Below are positions 33,782 through 44,579 of a stretch of DNA of 64,000 nucleotides, piece after piece. The notes under the pieces are model-generated. The model ran no database searches. It was not told the origin of the DNA and was given only the letters and a program-made list of their open reading frames with translations. Source of the stretch: an uncultured Burkholderiales bacterium. GTDB lineage: Bacteria > Pseudomonadota > Gammaproteobacteria > Burkholderiales > Burkholderiaceae_C. The position numbers and the translations under genes are program-made. Location of the stretch: NCBI GenBank assembly GCA_903832625.1, contig CAILCI010000058.1:55854-119853 (forward strand), read 5' to 3'. Each line of letters starts with the position of its first letter. Positions within the stretch are counted from its first letter, which is position 1.

Positions 33782-35425
33782 TTAGAGCGTGGGCAACACA
33801 TAGTCTTTGAGTTGTTCGCGCAACTTAGTTTTGAGCATCTTGCCGGTTGCCCCCAGAGGAATGCTCTCAACAAACACCACATCGTCAGGAATCTGCCATT
33901 TGGCTGTCTTGCCTTCGTAATATTTCAGGAGTTCTTCACGGCTGAATTGCGCGTCAGGTTTCTTCACCACGACCACAATGGGGCGCTCATCCCACTTGGG
34001 ATGCTTGATGCCAACGCACGCCGCCATCAACACGCCAGCGTGCGACATGGCAATGTTTTCAATGTCAATTGAGCTGATCCACTCGCCGCCGGACTTGATC
34101 ACGTCTTTGCTGCGGTCGGTGATTTGCATGTAGCCATCGGCGTCGATGGTGGCCACGTCACCCGTCGGAAACCAGCCTTCACCATTGGCATCTTGGACCA
34201 GCGGTGAGCCGCCCTCGCCATGGTAGTAATCCGCCACGACCCAAGGACCTTTGACCAGCAAATCGCCATAGGCTTTGCCGTCGTGCGGTTGCTCGTTCCC
34301 AGCGTCGTCCACAATTTTCATGTCGATGCCAAAAATCGCGCGGCCTTGCTTGAGACGAATCTTCATTTGTTCGGCTTCGGGCAAGCTCAGATGCTTGTTT
34401 TTCAACGTGCACAAGGTGCCCAAAGGGCTGAGTTCGGTCATGCCCCAGGCGTGCAGCACGTCCACGCCATAGTCGTCTTTGAAAGCAGTGATCATCGCGG
34501 GCGGACAGGCCGAGCCGCCAATGACCGTGCGGTTGAGTTTGGTGAATTTCAAGCCATGGGGCTTCATGTGCGAGAGCATCATTTGCCACACCGTCGGCAC
34601 GCCTGCGGCAAATGTCACGCCTTCGGACTCAATCAATTCGTAAATCGATTTACCGTCCATCGCTGCGCCGGGGAACACCAGCTTAGAACCCGTCATGGCC
34701 GCGCTATAGGGAATGCCCCAGGCATTGACGTGGAACATCGGCACTACGGGCAAGATGGCGTCGCGCGCCGAGATGCACATCACATCGGGCAGTGCCGCCG
34801 CATAAGCGTGAAGAATTGTTGAGCGATGGCTGTACAGCGCTGCTTTGGGGTTGCCGGTGGTGCCGCTGGTGTAGCACATGCTGGACGCGGTGTTTTCGTC
34901 AAACTTCGGCCAAACATAGGTCTCAGGAAATGGCTTGACCCAAGCCTCATAACTGACCAAATTAGGAATGCCGCTGTCAGCGGGCAATTTGTCGGCATCG
35001 CACAAAGCAATCCAATGTTGAACTGTGGGGCATTTGCTGTGTACCGCTTGGATGATGGGCAAAAACGTCATGTCAAACGCCAGCACTTGGTCTTGCGCAT
35101 GGTTGATGATCCAAGCCACTTGATCGGGATGCAAGCGCGGGTTGATGGTGTGCAACACCCGGCCGCTGCCGCTCACCCCAAAATACAACTCCAAATGGCG
35201 ATAACCATTCCATGCCAAAGTGGCGATGCGGTCGCCGCTTTGCAGCTTCCAAGCATCCAAACCATGAGCCACGCGTTTAGAACGCAGTGCAATTTGTGCC
35301 CAATTGCTGCGGTGAATGTCGCCTTCCACACGGCGCGAAACCACTTCTCCGTCGCCATGATGCCGTTGGGCAAACTCGATGATCGAAGAAATCAACAGGG
35401 GTTGGTTTTGCATCAGGCCAAACAT
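33782..35425 (-). CDS. Acyl-CoA ligase (long/medium-chain fatty acid type AMP-binding enzyme)
   Basis: A 547-residue ANL-family enzyme that adenylates a carboxylic acid and transfers it to CoA. The P-loop-like motif is [16 protein letters not shown] (from residue 185), followed by [22 protein letters not shown] and [25 protein letters not shown]. The catalytic C-terminal lysine lies in [10 protein letters not shown] (about Lys529). The group resembles DMSP/medium-chain fatty acid ligases of the AlkK type. I chose the ATG at 35425, which has GGAG six bases before it; a TTG at 35437 would add four residues. It heads the catabolic block and has a palindrome at 35451-35462 upstream. The substrate is not certain. 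Confidence 0.93.
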   Translation of the reverse strand: MFGLMQNQPLLISSIIEFAQRHHGDGEVVSRRVEGDIHRSNWAQIALRSKRVAHGLDAWKLQSGDRIATLAWNGYRHLELYFGVSGSGRVLHTINPRLHPDQVAWIINHAQDQVLAFDMTFLPIIQAVHSKCPTVQHWIALCDADKLPADSGIPNLVSYEAWVKPFPETYVWPKFDENTASSMCYTSGTTGNPKAALYSHRSTILHAYAAALPDVMCISARDAILPVVPMFHVNAWGIPYSAAMTGSKLVFPGAAMDGKSIYELIESEGVTFAAGVPTVWQMMLSHMKPHGLKFTKLNRTVIGGSACPPAMITAFKDDYGVDVLHAWGMTELSPLGTLCTLKNKHLSLPEAEQMKIRLKQGRAIFGIDMKIVDDAGNEQPHDGKAYGDLLVKGPWVVADYYHGEGGSPLVQDANGEGWFPTGDVATIDADGYMQITDRSKDVIKSGGEWISSIDIENIAMSHAGVLMAACVGIKHPKWDERPIVVVVKKPDAQFSREELLKYYEGKTAKWQIPDDVVFVESIPLGATGKMLKTKLREQLKDYVLPTL

Positions 35426-35450
35426 GAAAAGCTCCAAAATTGTTTAAATC

Positions 35451-35462
35451 GCACGGTCGTGC
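35451..35462. promoter_or_regulatory. Palindrome before the acyl-CoA ligase, related to the one before the fadB-like gene
   Basis: GCACGGTCGTGC is an inverted repeat with a two-base centre. On the minus strand it reads AAAAAAGCACGACCGTGC, sharing ACGACCGT and the A-rich flank with the site at 28520-28543. It lies 26 bases before the ligase ATG and between divergent genes. Confidence 0.6.
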
Positions 35463-35555
35463 TTTTTTCATCGCTTATTGTGCCAACACTTCTGGCGGTT
35501 TTTGGGGAGTCCTTGCAAAAACAAGCCTATGGATTTCCCGAGACAATTCAAGCAT

Positions 35556-37106
35556 ATGAATACAAAACGACAAGACTCAAACTTGGCATTTCCTTGGAAA
35601 ACAAGCATTGGGACTTCGGCCTCTCAGCTCGCATTGGCCAGCAACAAGTTTCAAACGCCCTGCCCGCCCACGCCTTTGCTGTCGCCTTATTGGGTCGCCC
35701 AAAACGACGCGCTGCGCAGCGAATTAGGACTTGACGGTCAAATTTGGCAGTCCGAACCCGTCCTCCATGCCTTGGCAGGCAACGCCGTGTTGGAGGGCAG
35801 CCATCCAACGGCCAGCGTTTACAGCGGCCATCAGTTTGGCGTGTGGGCGGGTCAATTGGGCGATGGGCGTGCCATCAGCTTAGGTGTGATTGACACGCCG
35901 CAGGGCTCCCAAGAGATTCAGCTCAAAGGCGCAGGCCCCACGCCGTATTCGCGCCGAGGCGATGGCCGTGCCGTGTTGCGTTCCAGCATTCGTGAATTTT
36001 TAGCCAGCGAAGCCATGCACGGCTTGGGCATTGCGACCACGCGGGCTTTGTGCATCACAGGCTCGCCCACCTTGGTTTACCGCGAAGAGGCTGAAACCGC
36101 CGCCGTCGTAACCCGCGTCGCGCCCAGTTTTGTGCGCTTTGGTCATTTCGAACACTTCGCGGCCAACGACGACATCGAAGCCTTGCAAAGCTTGGCCGAT
36201 CAGGTGATTGCACAACACATGCCCGAGTTGCTCGACTTGCAAGGCGCACAGCGTTATGCCGCCTTGCTGCAAGAAGTGGTGCAACGCACCGCCTGCATGA
36301 TGGCGCAATGGCAGTCGGTCGGTTTTTGTCACGGCGTGATGAACACTGACAACATGAGCATCTTGGGTTTGACGCTGGATTACGGACCGTTTCAGTTCAT
36401 GGACAGCTTCAATCCGAATCACATTTGCAACCACTCCGACACCCAAGGTCGTTACGCCTTTGCGCGGCAACCGCAAATTGCCAACTGGAATTTGTATGCC
36501 TTGGCGCAAGCCCTGATGCCGCTGATCCATGACCAAGACTTGGTGTTGAGCGCGCTGCAAACCTTTCAAACCGCCTATCCGCACCAGCTGGATGTGCGCA
36601 TGGGCGCCAAGCTCGGGATGAATTTCCCCTTAGAAGGCGACCGCGCCTTGATGCAAAACCTGTTGAAATTGCTGCATGAATCGCGGGTGGACTACACCAT
36701 TTTTTGGCGACGCCTGAGCCACGCAGTGGCTGAATCGGAGCATTGCAGCCAGTCGTTCGAACCTGTGCGTGATTTGTTTCTCAACCGCCAAGCTTTTGAT
36801 GATTGGCAGATGGGCTACTTGAATCGACTTGACGAGAAAGCTTCGCCAAGCTCAACTACCTCAACAATTGCTCGCGTTTCACGCCAGCACATCGGTCAAC
36901 AGATGCTGCGTGTCAACCCCAAATATGTTTTGCGCAACCACTTGGGCGAGCTCGCCATTCGCCAAGCCAAAGCGGGCGATTTCGGCATGATTCAGGAATT
37001 GTTGAATGTGCTTCACTCACCATTTGAAGAACATACACACTTTGACACTTGGGCTGGTTTCGCGCCAGAATGGGCCTCCTCTCTTGACATCAGTTGTTCC
37101 TCATGA
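35556..37106 (+). CDS. selO: Protein adenylyltransferase SelO (YdiU)
   Basis: A pseudokinase-fold enzyme of about 516 residues that AMPylates proteins and is linked to redox stress. Clear family motifs are [74 protein letters not shown] and the C-terminal CSS, where eukaryotic SelO has selenocysteine. The ATG at 35556 gives an N-terminus matching Burkholderiales homologues; other in-frame starts exist at 35529 (ATG) and 35478 (GTG). It is divergent from the acyl-CoA ligase. Its stop overlaps the start of msrB, so the two are translationally linked. Confidence 0.92.
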   Translation: MNTKRQDSNLAFPWKTSIGTSASQLALASNKFQTPCPPTPLLSPYWVAQNDALRSELGLDGQIWQSEPVLHALAGNAVLEGSHPTASVYSGHQFGVWAGQLGDGRAISLGVIDTPQGSQEIQLKGAGPTPYSRRGDGRAVLRSSIREFLASEAMHGLGIATTRALCITGSPTLVYREEAETAAVVTRVAPSFVRFGHFEHFAANDDIEALQSLADQVIAQHMPELLDLQGAQRYAALLQEVVQRTACMMAQWQSVGFCHGVMNTDNMSILGLTLDYGPFQFMDSFNPNHICNHSDTQGRYAFARQPQIANWNLYALAQALMPLIHDQDLVLSALQTFQTAYPHQLDVRMGAKLGMNFPLEGDRALMQNLLKLLHESRVDYTIFWRRLSHAVAESEHCSQSFEPVRDLFLNRQAFDDWQMGYLNRLDEKASPSSTTSTIARVSRQHIGQQMLRVNPKYVLRNHLGELAIRQAKAGDFGMIQELLNVLHSPFEEHTHFDTWAGFAPEWASSLDISCSS

Positions 37107-37510
37107 AAATCGAAAAAACCGACGCCCAATGGCGTGAATTATTGGCCGCCAAAAACGCCGAATCCGTGGCCTTTGAAGTCACTCGCAAAGCCGCCACCGA
37201 ACGCCCCTTCACCGGCAAATACGAAAGCCATTGGGAAGATGGCAGCTACCACTGCATGTGTTGCAACGCCAAGTTGTTTGACTCCGACACCAAGTTCGAC
37301 GCCCATTGCGGCTGGCCGAGCTTTAGCCAAGCGGCTGAAGAAAACGCCATCACCGAAATCCGCGACACCAGCCACGGCATGGTTCGCACCGAAACCGTGT
37401 GCAGCCAATGCGGTGCGCACCTCGGTCATGTGTTTGACGACGGCCCCAGCCCGACGGGACTGCGTTACTGCATGAATTCGGCCTCGCTGGACTTTTCGCC
37501 CAAGAAATAA
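37103..37510 (+). CDS. msrB: Peptide-methionine (R)-S-oxide reductase
   Basis: A 135-residue enzyme that reduces the R form of methionine sulfoxide in oxidised proteins. The zinc ligands are CMCC (Cys51, Cys54) and CSQC (Cys100, Cys103). The catalytic cysteine is Cys123 in RYCMNSASL. The GWPSF motif is at residues 70-74. The ATG at 37103 overlaps the selO stop (ATGA); an upstream TTG at 37094 is less likely. The coupling fits a shared redox-repair role. Confidence 0.95.
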   Translation: MKIEKTDAQWRELLAAKNAESVAFEVTRKAATERPFTGKYESHWEDGSYHCMCCNAKLFDSDTKFDAHCGWPSFSQAAEENAITEIRDTSHGMVRTETVCSQCGAHLGHVFDDGPSPTGLRYCMNSASLDFSPKK

Positions 37511-37525
37511 GGCGAAAATCAGGGC

Positions 37526-38110
37526 ATGAAACTTTTTCTCGACTTCTTTCCGATTGCCCTGTTTTTTATCGCCTTCAAGCTGTGGGGCATTTTTGCGGCC
37601 ACCGCCGTGGCCATTGTGGCCACCATCGTTTTATTGATGTGGTCTTGGCGCAAAAATGGCCACATTGAACCCATGCAATGGGTGAGTTTGGGCGTGATTG
37701 TGGTGTTTGGTGGCGCAACCTTGCTCACCCACGACGAAACCTTCATCAAGTGGAAGCCTTCCATTTTGTATTGGCTCATGGGCGGCACGCTGTGGGTGGG
37801 CGAATGGGTGTTCAAACGTAATTTTTTACGCCAACTCATGAGCGAACAACTCAAGCTGCCCGATACCGCTTGGCGTGTTTTACTGAACAGTTGGGCTATG
37901 TTTTTCGCTGGCATGGGCGCTTTGAACCTGTGGGTGGCCAACAACTTTGACACCGAAACCTGGGTCAATTTCAAACTCTTTGGCGGTTTGGGCTTGATGC
38001 TGGTGTTTGTGTTGATTCAAGGTGTTTACTTAAGCCGCTTCATGCAAGACGAAGAAATCACCGAACCCGCCGCCAACGACGCGTGCGACACGACAAAGCA
38101 CACACCATGA
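37526..38110 (+). CDS. yciB: Inner-membrane septation protein A / YciB family
   Basis: A 194-residue membrane protein with about five hydrophobic helices. The start MKLFLDFFPIALFFIAFKLWGIFAATAVAI and the middle KWKPSILYWLMGGTLWVGEW are those of YciB/IspA proteins. In E. coli it contacts cell-division and elongation proteins and affects membrane lipid order; in Shigella it supports septation and spreading. It begins 15 bases after msrB and overlaps bolA by four bases. The C-terminal 20 residues are acidic and probably cytoplasmic. Confidence 0.93.
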   Translation: MKLFLDFFPIALFFIAFKLWGIFAATAVAIVATIVLLMWSWRKNGHIEPMQWVSLGVIVVFGGATLLTHDETFIKWKPSILYWLMGGTLWVGEWVFKRNFLRQLMSEQLKLPDTAWRVLLNSWAMFFAGMGALNLWVANNFDTETWVNFKLFGGLGLMLVFVLIQGVYLSRFMQDEEITEPAANDACDTTKHTP

Positions 38111-38391
38111 GCATCACCGCGCAAATGTTAGAGCTGCGTTTAAAGCAACAGCTTAAGCCAAGCTTTTTGGAAGTCTTGGATGAAAGCGCTGCTCACGCGG
38201 GGCACGCCGGCGCGAATGACAGCGGGAGCGGCACACATTTTCGCGTTCGAATTGATAGTCCTCAATTCATTGGTAAAACTCGCGTTTTGAAACATCGCCT
38301 TGTGTATGATGCACTGGCAGAATATATGGCGCAAGGCCTTCATGCCTTGGCCATTGAAGTGATAGACAACACAACGAGAGCACATTCATGA
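38107..38391 (+). CDS. bolA: BolA family protein
   Basis: A 94-residue protein of the BolA fold. It has the RLKQQLKPSFLEVLDES first helix-strand, FRVRIDSPQFIGKTRVLKHRLVYDAL with the conserved histidine near residue 63, and GLHALAIEV near the end. A His/Gly/Ser-rich loop (AAHAGHAGANDSGSG) matches the variable glutaredoxin-contact region. BolA proteins bind monothiol glutaredoxins with a [2Fe-2S] cluster and influence stress responses and iron handling. Starts and stops overlap both neighbours, making the yciB-bolA-isomerase run tightly coupled. Confidence 0.93.
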   Translation: MSITAQMLELRLKQQLKPSFLEVLDESAAHAGHAGANDSGSGTHFRVRIDSPQFIGKTRVLKHRLVYDALAEYMAQGLHALAIEVIDNTTRAHS

Positions 38392-39167
38392 AAAAGCAAT
38401 TGGTTTTGGCTTCAGCAGCCGTTTTGGCTACTCTGAGCATCGGCGCTTATGCGCAAAACATCGCCATCGTCAATGGCAAAGCCGTTCCCAAAGCCCGCGT
38501 GGAAGCGTTGGCGCAGCAAGTAGCTCGCTCAGGCCGCCCCATCACTCCTGAAGTCGAGGCGCAAATCAAAGAAGAAGTGATCGCCCGCGAAATCTTCATG
38601 CAAGAAGCACAAAAACGCGGCTTGGATGCATCGGACGACTACAAAGTCCAAATTGAACTCGCACGCCAAACCATTTTGATTCGTGCTTTGTTTGCTGACT
38701 ACGAAGCCAAAAACCCCATCACCGACGCCGATGTGAAAGCCGAATACGACAAATTCGCAGCAGCCAACGGCGGCAAGGAATACCACGCCCGCCACATTTT
38801 GGTCGAAACCGAAGCGCAAGCCAATGACGTGTTGGCCAAGCTGAAAAAAGGTGGCAAGTTTGAAGACTTGGCCAAGAAAATCTCCAAAGACCCTGGCTCG
38901 GGTGCCAACGGTGGCGACTTGGATTGGGCCGCTCCCGGCAACTTCGTCAAAGAGTTTTCAGACGCCATGGTCGCTTTGAAGAAAGGCGAAACCACAGCTG
39001 CACCAGTCAAGAGCCAGTTTGGCTACCACATCATCCGCTTGGACGATGTACGCGAAGCGCAATTGCCTAAGATTGAAGAAGTCAAGCCGCAAATCATGCA
39101 ACAAATGCAGCAACAACGCATGGCCGCTTTCCAACAAGAAATGCGCGCCAAAGCCAAAGTTGAATAA
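38388..39167 (+). CDS. Periplasmic parvulin-type peptidyl-prolyl isomerase
   Basis: A 259-residue exported protein. The signal peptide is MKKQLVLASAAVLATLSIGA, cut after AYA. The chaperone-like N-part follows, then the rotamase domain at about residues 131-222 (KEYHARHILVETEAQA, FEDLAKKISKDPGSGANGGDLDW and KSQFGYHIIRLDD). It probably helps fold envelope proteins, like PrsA or a small SurA. The C-terminal helix is rich in Gln and Met (QIMQQMQQQRM). The ATG overlaps the bolA stop. A strong terminator follows at 39191. Confidence 0.93.
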   Translation: MKKQLVLASAAVLATLSIGAYAQNIAIVNGKAVPKARVEALAQQVARSGRPITPEVEAQIKEEVIAREIFMQEAQKRGLDASDDYKVQIELARQTILIRALFADYEAKNPITDADVKAEYDKFAAANGGKEYHARHILVETEAQANDVLAKLKKGGKFEDLAKKISKDPGSGANGGDLDWAAPGNFVKEFSDAMVALKKGETTAAPVKSQFGYHIIRLDDVREAQLPKIEEVKPQIMQQMQQQRMAAFQQEMRAKAKVE

Positions 39168-39190
39168 ACTTTTTAGTTGTATCGAAATTG

Positions 39191-39215
39191 AAGCGGCCTA
39201 CGGGCCGCTTTTTTT
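39191..39215 (+). terminator. Hairpin terminator after the peptidyl-prolyl isomerase
   Basis: AAGCGGCC, loop TACG, GGCCGCTT, then a run of T. The eight-base-pair stem with a stable tetraloop ends the selO-msrB-yciB-bolA-isomerase transcript and also separates it from the convergent ykvA-like gene. Confidence 0.9.
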
Positions 39216-39222
39216 ATAGGCC

Positions 39223-39597
39223 TTAACGCCACAAACTGTAAAACACCGCACCCGCCAAACAAAGCCAAGCCATGACGATGGGAATAAAACTCCACCAAAC
39301 ACGGGGTTTTTGGGCGTTTTCGTTCAACCAAGCTTCAGCGGCTGAACGACTTTTTGCCAACACCTCCGGTGGTAAAAGTTGGATCGCCAGCCAAATGAAA
39401 ATGGGCAGCAAAATCAAGTCGTCCAAATAACCCAAAACGGGAATGAAATCTGGAATCAAATCGATGGGGCTGAGCGCGTAGGCCACCACCAAGGCAATGA
39501 GCATTTTGATCCACCACGGCGTGAACGGATTGCGCAACGCAAACCACAGGGTCACGCCATCGCGTTTGAGGCGGTTGGCCCATTGCTTCAAAGACAT
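39223..39597 (-). CDS. YkvA family (DUF1232) small membrane protein
   Basis: A 124-residue protein. The DUF1232 signature is ALSPIDLIPDFIPVLGYLDD, within a hydrophobic region that continues as LILLPIFIWLAIQLLP. A second hydrophobic segment lies at the C-terminus (FIPIVMAWLCLAGAVFYSL). The family is widespread and has no defined biochemical role. I start at the ATG at 39597, because the longer frame to 39660 runs into purL. It starts 20 bases after the purL stop, so it is probably a passenger in the purL transcript. Confidence 0.88.
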   Translation of the reverse strand: MSLKQWANRLKRDGVTLWFALRNPFTPWWIKMLIALVVAYALSPIDLIPDFIPVLGYLDDLILLPIFIWLAIQLLPPEVLAKSRSAAEAWLNENAQKPRVWWSFIPIVMAWLCLAGAVFYSLWR

Positions 39598-39617
39598 GGC
39601 TGGGCTCAATCTTCGGG

Positions 39618-42600
39618 TTAGCCCACCCACTTGCGGGCGTTGCGCCAAATGCGCATCCACGGGCTGAACGCTTCTAGGCCACCTGCCGCGGAAAGATCGG
39701 TCCAGCTCATTTGTGCATTGCGAAACACGCGCTCGGGGTGCGGCATCATGGCGGTGAAGCGCCCGTCTGCGGTGGTGACTGCCGTCAAACCGCCTGCGCT
39801 GCCGTTGGGGTTGAAGGGATAGTCTTCGCTGGCTTGGCCATGGTTGTCCACAAAGCGCATGGCTGCGATGGCTTGCGCGGCGTTGCCACGGCGAGCGAAA
39901 TTTGCATAGCCCTCGCCGTGCGCCACTGCAATGGGCAAACGCGCACCAGCCATGCCCGCGAAGAACAAGCTGGGCGAATCAAGCACTTCGACCATCGACA
40001 AACGGGCTTCAAAGCGTTCGCTTTGATTGGTGGTGAAGCGCGGCCAAGCGCTGGCGCCCGGAATGATGTCGGCCAGCTCGGCAAACATTTGGCAGCCATT
40101 GCACACACCCAAACCGAAGGTGTCGGAGCGGCCAAAAAACTGCTGGAATTGCTCAGACAAGGCCGGGTTGAAGGTGATGCTGCGCGCCCAGCCAATGCCC
40201 GCACCCAAGGTATCGCCATAGCTGAAACCGCCGCAAGCGACCAAGCCTTTGAAATCTTGCAACTTGGCGCGTCCGGTTTGTAAATCGGTCATGTGCACGT
40301 CATAGGCCTCAAAACCCGCTTGGGCAAAGGCGTAGGCCATTTCCACATGCGAATTGACGCCTTGCTCGCGCAGCACAGCGACTTTGGGTTGGTTTTGCAG
40401 ATGAAGGAACGGCGCCGCCACATCGTCCAAAGCGCCTGCGGGCAAATGCACATGCATGCCGGGATCCGTGGCGAGTCCAGCACTGGCGTGTTCGGCGTCG
40501 GCACAGGCGGGATTGTCGCGTTGCTGGCAAATTTTCCAACTCACGCAGTCCCACACTTGGTGCAGGTCTGAGAGCTTGGCGCTGAAAACTTCTTTGGCAT
40601 CGCGCCACACGCTGAGCTCGCCCTTGCCTTTGGCAATGCTGGATGACTCAGGCCGGGTTTTGCCCACAAAGTGGCTGTGTTTGGAGAGACCGTGTTCGCG
40701 CAGGGTTTGCATCACCTCATTGCGCTGTGCCGTGCGCACTTGCAGCAACACGCCCAACTCTTCGTTGAACAGGGCTTTGAGGGTCAGTTCTTCGCGCCGA
40801 GCGCTGACTTGCGCCGTCCAGTTTTTGGTGTCGCCGTATTCGGCGCGGCTGTCTTGAATGCCGTCGCCTTCGGTGATGAGCATGTCCACATTCAGCGCCA
40901 CGCCCACATGTCCGGCAAAAGCCATTTCGGCGGCAGCGGACAACAAACCGCCATCGCTGCGGTCGTGGTAGGCCAAGATTTTGCCTTGGGCGCGCAAGGC
41001 GTTGACGGCTTGGACCAAACGCACCAGGTCTTGCGCATCGTCCAAGTCGGGCACCACGTCGCCGGCTTGGTTCAAGACCTGCGACAAGATGCTGCCCGCC
41101 ATGCGGTTTTGGCCTTTGCCCAAGTCGATCAACACCAAGGTGGTGTCGTCTTCCGTGGCGTTGAGTTGGGGGGTGAGCGTGCCGCGCACATCGGCCACGC
41201 TGGCAAACGCGGTGACGATGAGGCTCACGGGCGAGGTGACTTTTTTGGTCTCGCCGTCTTGTGACCATTGGGTGCGCATGGACAGGCTATCTTTGCCAAC
41301 CGGAATAGAAATGCCCAAGGCTGGACAGAGTTCCAAACCCACGGCTTGCACGGTGTCAAACAAAGCTGCGTCTTCGCCCGCTTCGCCGCATGCGGCCATC
41401 CAGTTGGCGCTGAGTTTGACGCGCGGCAATTCAATGGGCGCGGCCAGCAAATTGGTGATGGCCTCGGCCACGGCCATACGACCAGACGCGGGCGCGTTCA
41501 AGGTCGCCAGCGGCGTGCGCTCGCCCATGCTCATGGCTTCGCCGGCAAAGCCTTTGAAGTCGGCCAAAGTCACAGCAACATCTGACACCGGCACTTGCCA
41601 AGGGCCGACCATTTGGTCGCGGTGCGTCAAGCCGCCAACGCTGCGGTCGCCGATGGTGATCAAAAAGCGTTTGCTCGCCACGCTGGGGTGACTGAGGACT
41701 TGAATGACGGCTTCTTGCAATGGCACGCCCGTCACATCCAGCGGCGGCGACGGACGCGCCACACGTTGCACATCGCGGTGCATTTTGGGTGGTTTGCCCA
41801 AGAGCACATTCATGGGCATGTCCACGGGCTGGACAGGTGCGCCTTCGTCGACCAAGCTGAGATGGCGCTCTTCGGTGGCAATGCCGACCACGGCAAACGG
41901 GCACCGTTCGCGTTCGCAAAAGGCTTTGAACAGATCAAACGCCTTGGGGTCGGCCACATTGTTCAAGGCCAACACATAGCGCTCTTGGCTTTCATTGGAC
42001 CAAATTTCTTTGGGCGCTAGACCAGATTCTTCGAGTGGCACGGCACGCAAATCGAAGCGTGCGCCGCGTCCAGCGTCGTTGGTGAGTTCGGGAAAGGCGT
42101 TGGACAAGCCGCCTGCGCCGACATCGTGAATGGCCAAAATGGGGTTGTCTTGGCCTTGTACCCAGCAATGGTTGATGACTTCTTGCGCGCGCCGCTCGAT
42201 TTCAGGATTGCCGCGTTGCACCGAGTCAAAGTCGAGCTCGGCCGCATTGGTGCCACTGGCCATTGAGCTGGCTGCGCCGCCGCCCATGCCAATGCGCATT
42301 CCGGGGCCACCCAGTTGAACCAGCATCGTGCCTGCGGGGAACAAGACCTTGTGGGTTTGCGAGCTGTCAATCGTGCCCAAGCCGCCGGCAATCATGATGG
42401 GTTTGTGGTAGCCGCGCACCACGCCCGCCACTTCTTGTTCGTATTCGCGGAAATAACCGGCCAAACTGGGTCGGCCAAACTCGTTGTTGAACGCCGCGCC
42501 GCCCAACGGTCCTTCGGTCATGATTTGCAGAGCGCTGGCCATGTGTGCTGGCCGACCCAAGCTGCTGCCCCACAATTTGGACACGGTAAAACCGTTCAAA

Positions 42601-43625
42601 CCCGCTTTGGGCTTGGAGCCACGGCCCGTGGCGCCTTCGTCGCGAATTTCACCACCTGCACCCGTGGAGGCCCCGGGAAACGGCGAAATGGCCGTCGGAT
42701 GGTTGTGCGTTTCCACCTTCATCAGCACATGGTTGGTGGCGGTGCTGGCGCTGTAGCGCGGCACATCTTGCCCGTTGTTGGCCGCGACAAAGCGTTCAAC
42801 CTCGTGGCCTTGCATGATGGAAGCGTTGTCCGAATACGCCACCACGGTGTGCTGTGGGCTGGTTTTTTCGGTGTGGCGGATCATGCCAAACAGGCTGTGC
42901 GACTGAGCTTGGCCGTCGATGGTGAACTCGGCGTTGAAGATTTTGTGTCGGCAGTGTTCGCTGTTGGCTTGGGCGAACATCATCAACTCCACGTCAGTGG
43001 GATTGCGTTGGAGTTGGGTGAAGGCGTTGACCAAATAGTCGATTTCGTCGTCCGCCAAGGCCAAGCCCCAGCGACGGTTGGCGTCTTGCAAAGCAGCGCG
43101 ACCGCCTGCCAGCACATCGACTTGTTCCATGGGCGCAGCTTGCAACTCGGTGAACAAGCCCAGCGCTTCGTCGCGGCTGCGCATGACTGATTCGGTCATG
43201 CGGTCGTGCAGCACATCGGCCACTTGCGCCCATTGCTCGGGCGTGAGCTCGGTTTTGCTGAGCAAGCCGTTTTTGAGCTGCAAGCTGTATTCGGTGATGC
43301 GCTCAATGCGTTTGAGCGTCAAGCCACAGTTGTGCGCAATGTCGGTGGCTTTGGACGCCCAAGGCGACAACGTGCCAAAACGCGGCGTGACCACCAGCAA
43401 ATGCGGGCTGGTGGCGGACTGATGAGGATCCCCGTAGGTGAGCAAAGCCGCCAGGGTCTGTTGTTGGCCCTCGTTTAAAACTTGTTCAGTAGCGGCCAGA
43501 TGGACAAAGCGCGCACTCAAACCTTGAATGGCGGGCGAGATAGCGGCCAAGCGCGGCAAAAGCTGTTGAACACGAAAATCGCTGATGGCGTTGCCGCCTT
43601 CGAAAATGCTGAGGTGCAGAGACAC
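39618..43625 (-). CDS. purL: Phosphoribosylformylglycinamidine synthase (large single-chain form)
   Basis: A 1335-residue purine enzyme that converts FGAR to FGAM using ATP and glutamine. The N-terminal domain, two AIRS-like halves (first around [18 protein letters not shown] and [21 protein letters not shown], second around [20 protein letters not shown]) and the C-terminal glutamine amidotransferase are all present. The amidotransferase cysteine lies in [10 protein letters not shown], and the histidine and glutamate in MMPHPERVF. This long form is typical of proteobacteria. The start is a GTG at 43625 with AAGG upstream. It diverges from map. Confidence 0.96.
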   Translation of the reverse strand: MSLHLSIFEGGNAISDFRVQQLLPRLAAISPAIQGLSARFVHLAATEQVLNEGQQQTLAALLTYGDPHQSATSPHLLVVTPRFGTLSPWASKATDIAHNCGLTLKRIERITEYSLQLKNGLLSKTELTPEQWAQVADVLHDRMTESVMRSRDEALGLFTELQAAPMEQVDVLAGGRAALQDANRRWGLALADDEIDYLVNAFTQLQRNPTDVELMMFAQANSEHCRHKIFNAEFTIDGQAQSHSLFGMIRHTEKTSPQHTVVAYSDNASIMQGHEVERFVAANNGQDVPRYSASTATNHVLMKVETHNHPTAISPFPGASTGAGGEIRDEGATGRGSKPKAGLNGFTVSKLWGSSLGRPAHMASALQIMTEGPLGGAAFNNEFGRPSLAGYFREYEQEVAGVVRGYHKPIMIAGGLGTIDSSQTHKVLFPAGTMLVQLGGPGMRIGMGGGAASSMASGTNAAELDFDSVQRGNPEIERRAQEVINHCWVQGQDNPILAIHDVGAGGLSNAFPELTNDAGRGARFDLRAVPLEESGLAPKEIWSNESQERYVLALNNVADPKAFDLFKAFCERERCPFAVVGIATEERHLSLVDEGAPVQPVDMPMNVLLGKPPKMHRDVQRVARPSPPLDVTGVPLQEAVIQVLSHPSVASKRFLITIGDRSVGGLTHRDQMVGPWQVPVSDVAVTLADFKGFAGEAMSMGERTPLATLNAPASGRMAVAEAITNLLAAPIELPRVKLSANWMAACGEAGEDAALFDTVQAVGLELCPALGISIPVGKDSLSMRTQWSQDGETKKVTSPVSLIVTAFASVADVRGTLTPQLNATEDDTTLVLIDLGKGQNRMAGSILSQVLNQAGDVVPDLDDAQDLVRLVQAVNALRAQGKILAYHDRSDGGLLSAAAEMAFAGHVGVALNVDMLITEGDGIQDSRAEYGDTKNWTAQVSARREELTLKALFNEELGVLLQVRTAQRNEVMQTLREHGLSKHSHFVGKTRPESSSIAKGKGELSVWRDAKEVFSAKLSDLHQVWDCVSWKICQQRDNPACADAEHASAGLATDPGMHVHLPAGALDDVAAPFLHLQNQPKVAVLREQGVNSHVEMAYAFAQAGFEAYDVHMTDLQTGRAKLQDFKGLVACGGFSYGDTLGAGIGWARSITFNPALSEQFQQFFGRSDTFGLGVCNGCQMFAELADIIPGASAWPRFTTNQSERFEARLSMVEVLDSPSLFFAGMAGARLPIAVAHGEGYANFARRGNAAQAIAAMRFVDNHGQASEDYPFNPNGSAGGLTAVTTADGRFTAMMPHPERVFRNAQMSWTDLSAAGGLEAFSPWMRIWRNARKWVG

Positions 43626-43750
43626 AGATGGCCTTGAGGAAAAGACGAAATCACATTGCGCCGCGCCGCTGACTGGGGCTGATCGGCAAAACCGTCATTT
43701 TACGGGGGTAGGGATTTGGCGTTGTACACAAAAAATCATTTTTACAATGG

Positions 43751-43756
43751 GATAAT
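43751..43756 (+). promoter_or_regulatory. Probable extended -10 element of map (leaderless)
   Basis: TGGGATAAT (extended -10 form) ends six bases before the map ATG. An alternative -10, TACAAT at 43743-43748, pairs with TTGTAC at 43722-43727 but at 15-base spacing. Either choice gives a leader of zero to about eight bases. Confidence 0.45.
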
Positions 43757-43762
43757 CGCAGG

Positions 43763-44575
43763 ATGACCATCACCTACAAAGACGCCGCAGGCGCCAACGG
43801 CATGAGAATTGCGGGCAAACTGGCCTCAGAAGTCTTAGATTTCATCACGCCACACGTTGTTCCTGGCGTCACGACCAATCAACTCGACAAACTGTGTTTT
43901 GACTTCATCACAGGCGTCCAGCAAGCCATTCCCGCTCCGCTGAACTACGACCCCAGCGGCAGCAACCCCTATCCCAAGTCCATTTGCACCTCCATCAATC
44001 ATCAGGTGTGCCACGGCATTCCCAATGACAAACCGCTCAAAAAGGGCGACATTGTCAACATCGACATCACCGTCATCAAAGACGGCTGGCATGGCGACAC
44101 CAGCCGCATGTTCCAAGTGGGCGACACCTCGATTGCTGCCAAACGTTTGTGCAAGCTGACCTATGAGGCCATGTGGCACGGCATAGTCAAAGTCAAGCCA
44201 GGCGTGCGTTTGGGCGATATTGGGTTTGCCATTCAGCGCTTTGCGGAGAGCCACGGCTTTTCGGTGGTGCGCGAGTTTTGTGGCCACGGCATTGGGCAGG
44301 TGTTTCACGAAGAGCCGCAAGTGCTGCATTACGGCAAACCCGGCACCGGCGAAGAGTTGAAAGAAGGCATGACCTTCACCATCGAGCCCATGATCAACGC
44401 GGGCAAAAAAGACATCAAAGAACTGGGCGATGGCTGGACCATTGTCACGCGCGATCATTCGCTCTCGGCGCAGTGGGAGCACACAATTTTGGTCACACCC
44501 ACGGGCTTTGAGGTACTGACTCTTTCCGCTGGCAGCCCTGCCTTGCCAGAATTTGTCACCACCACTTGCTGTTAA
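43763..44575 (+). CDS. map: Type I methionine aminopeptidase
   Basis: A 270-residue enzyme that removes the initiator methionine from new proteins. The five metal ligands are present: the two aspartates in [20 protein letters not shown], the histidine in [12 protein letters not shown], and glutamates in FTIEPMI and QWEHTI. The standard [11 protein letters not shown] stretch also matches. It lies upstream of glnD with a five-base gap; this is a common order in Burkholderiales. The ATG sits directly after a possible -10 box. Confidence 0.95.
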   Translation: MTITYKDAAGANGMRIAGKLASEVLDFITPHVVPGVTTNQLDKLCFDFITGVQQAIPAPLNYDPSGSNPYPKSICTSINHQVCHGIPNDKPLKKGDIVNIDITVIKDGWHGDTSRMFQVGDTSIAAKRLCKLTYEAMWHGIVKVKPGVRLGDIGFAIQRFAESHGFSVVREFCGHGIGQVFHEEPQVLHYGKPGTGEELKEGMTFTIEPMINAGKKDIKELGDGWTIVTRDHSLSAQWEHTILVTPTGFEVLTLSAGSPALPEFVTTTCC

Positions 44576-44579
44576 AGCT

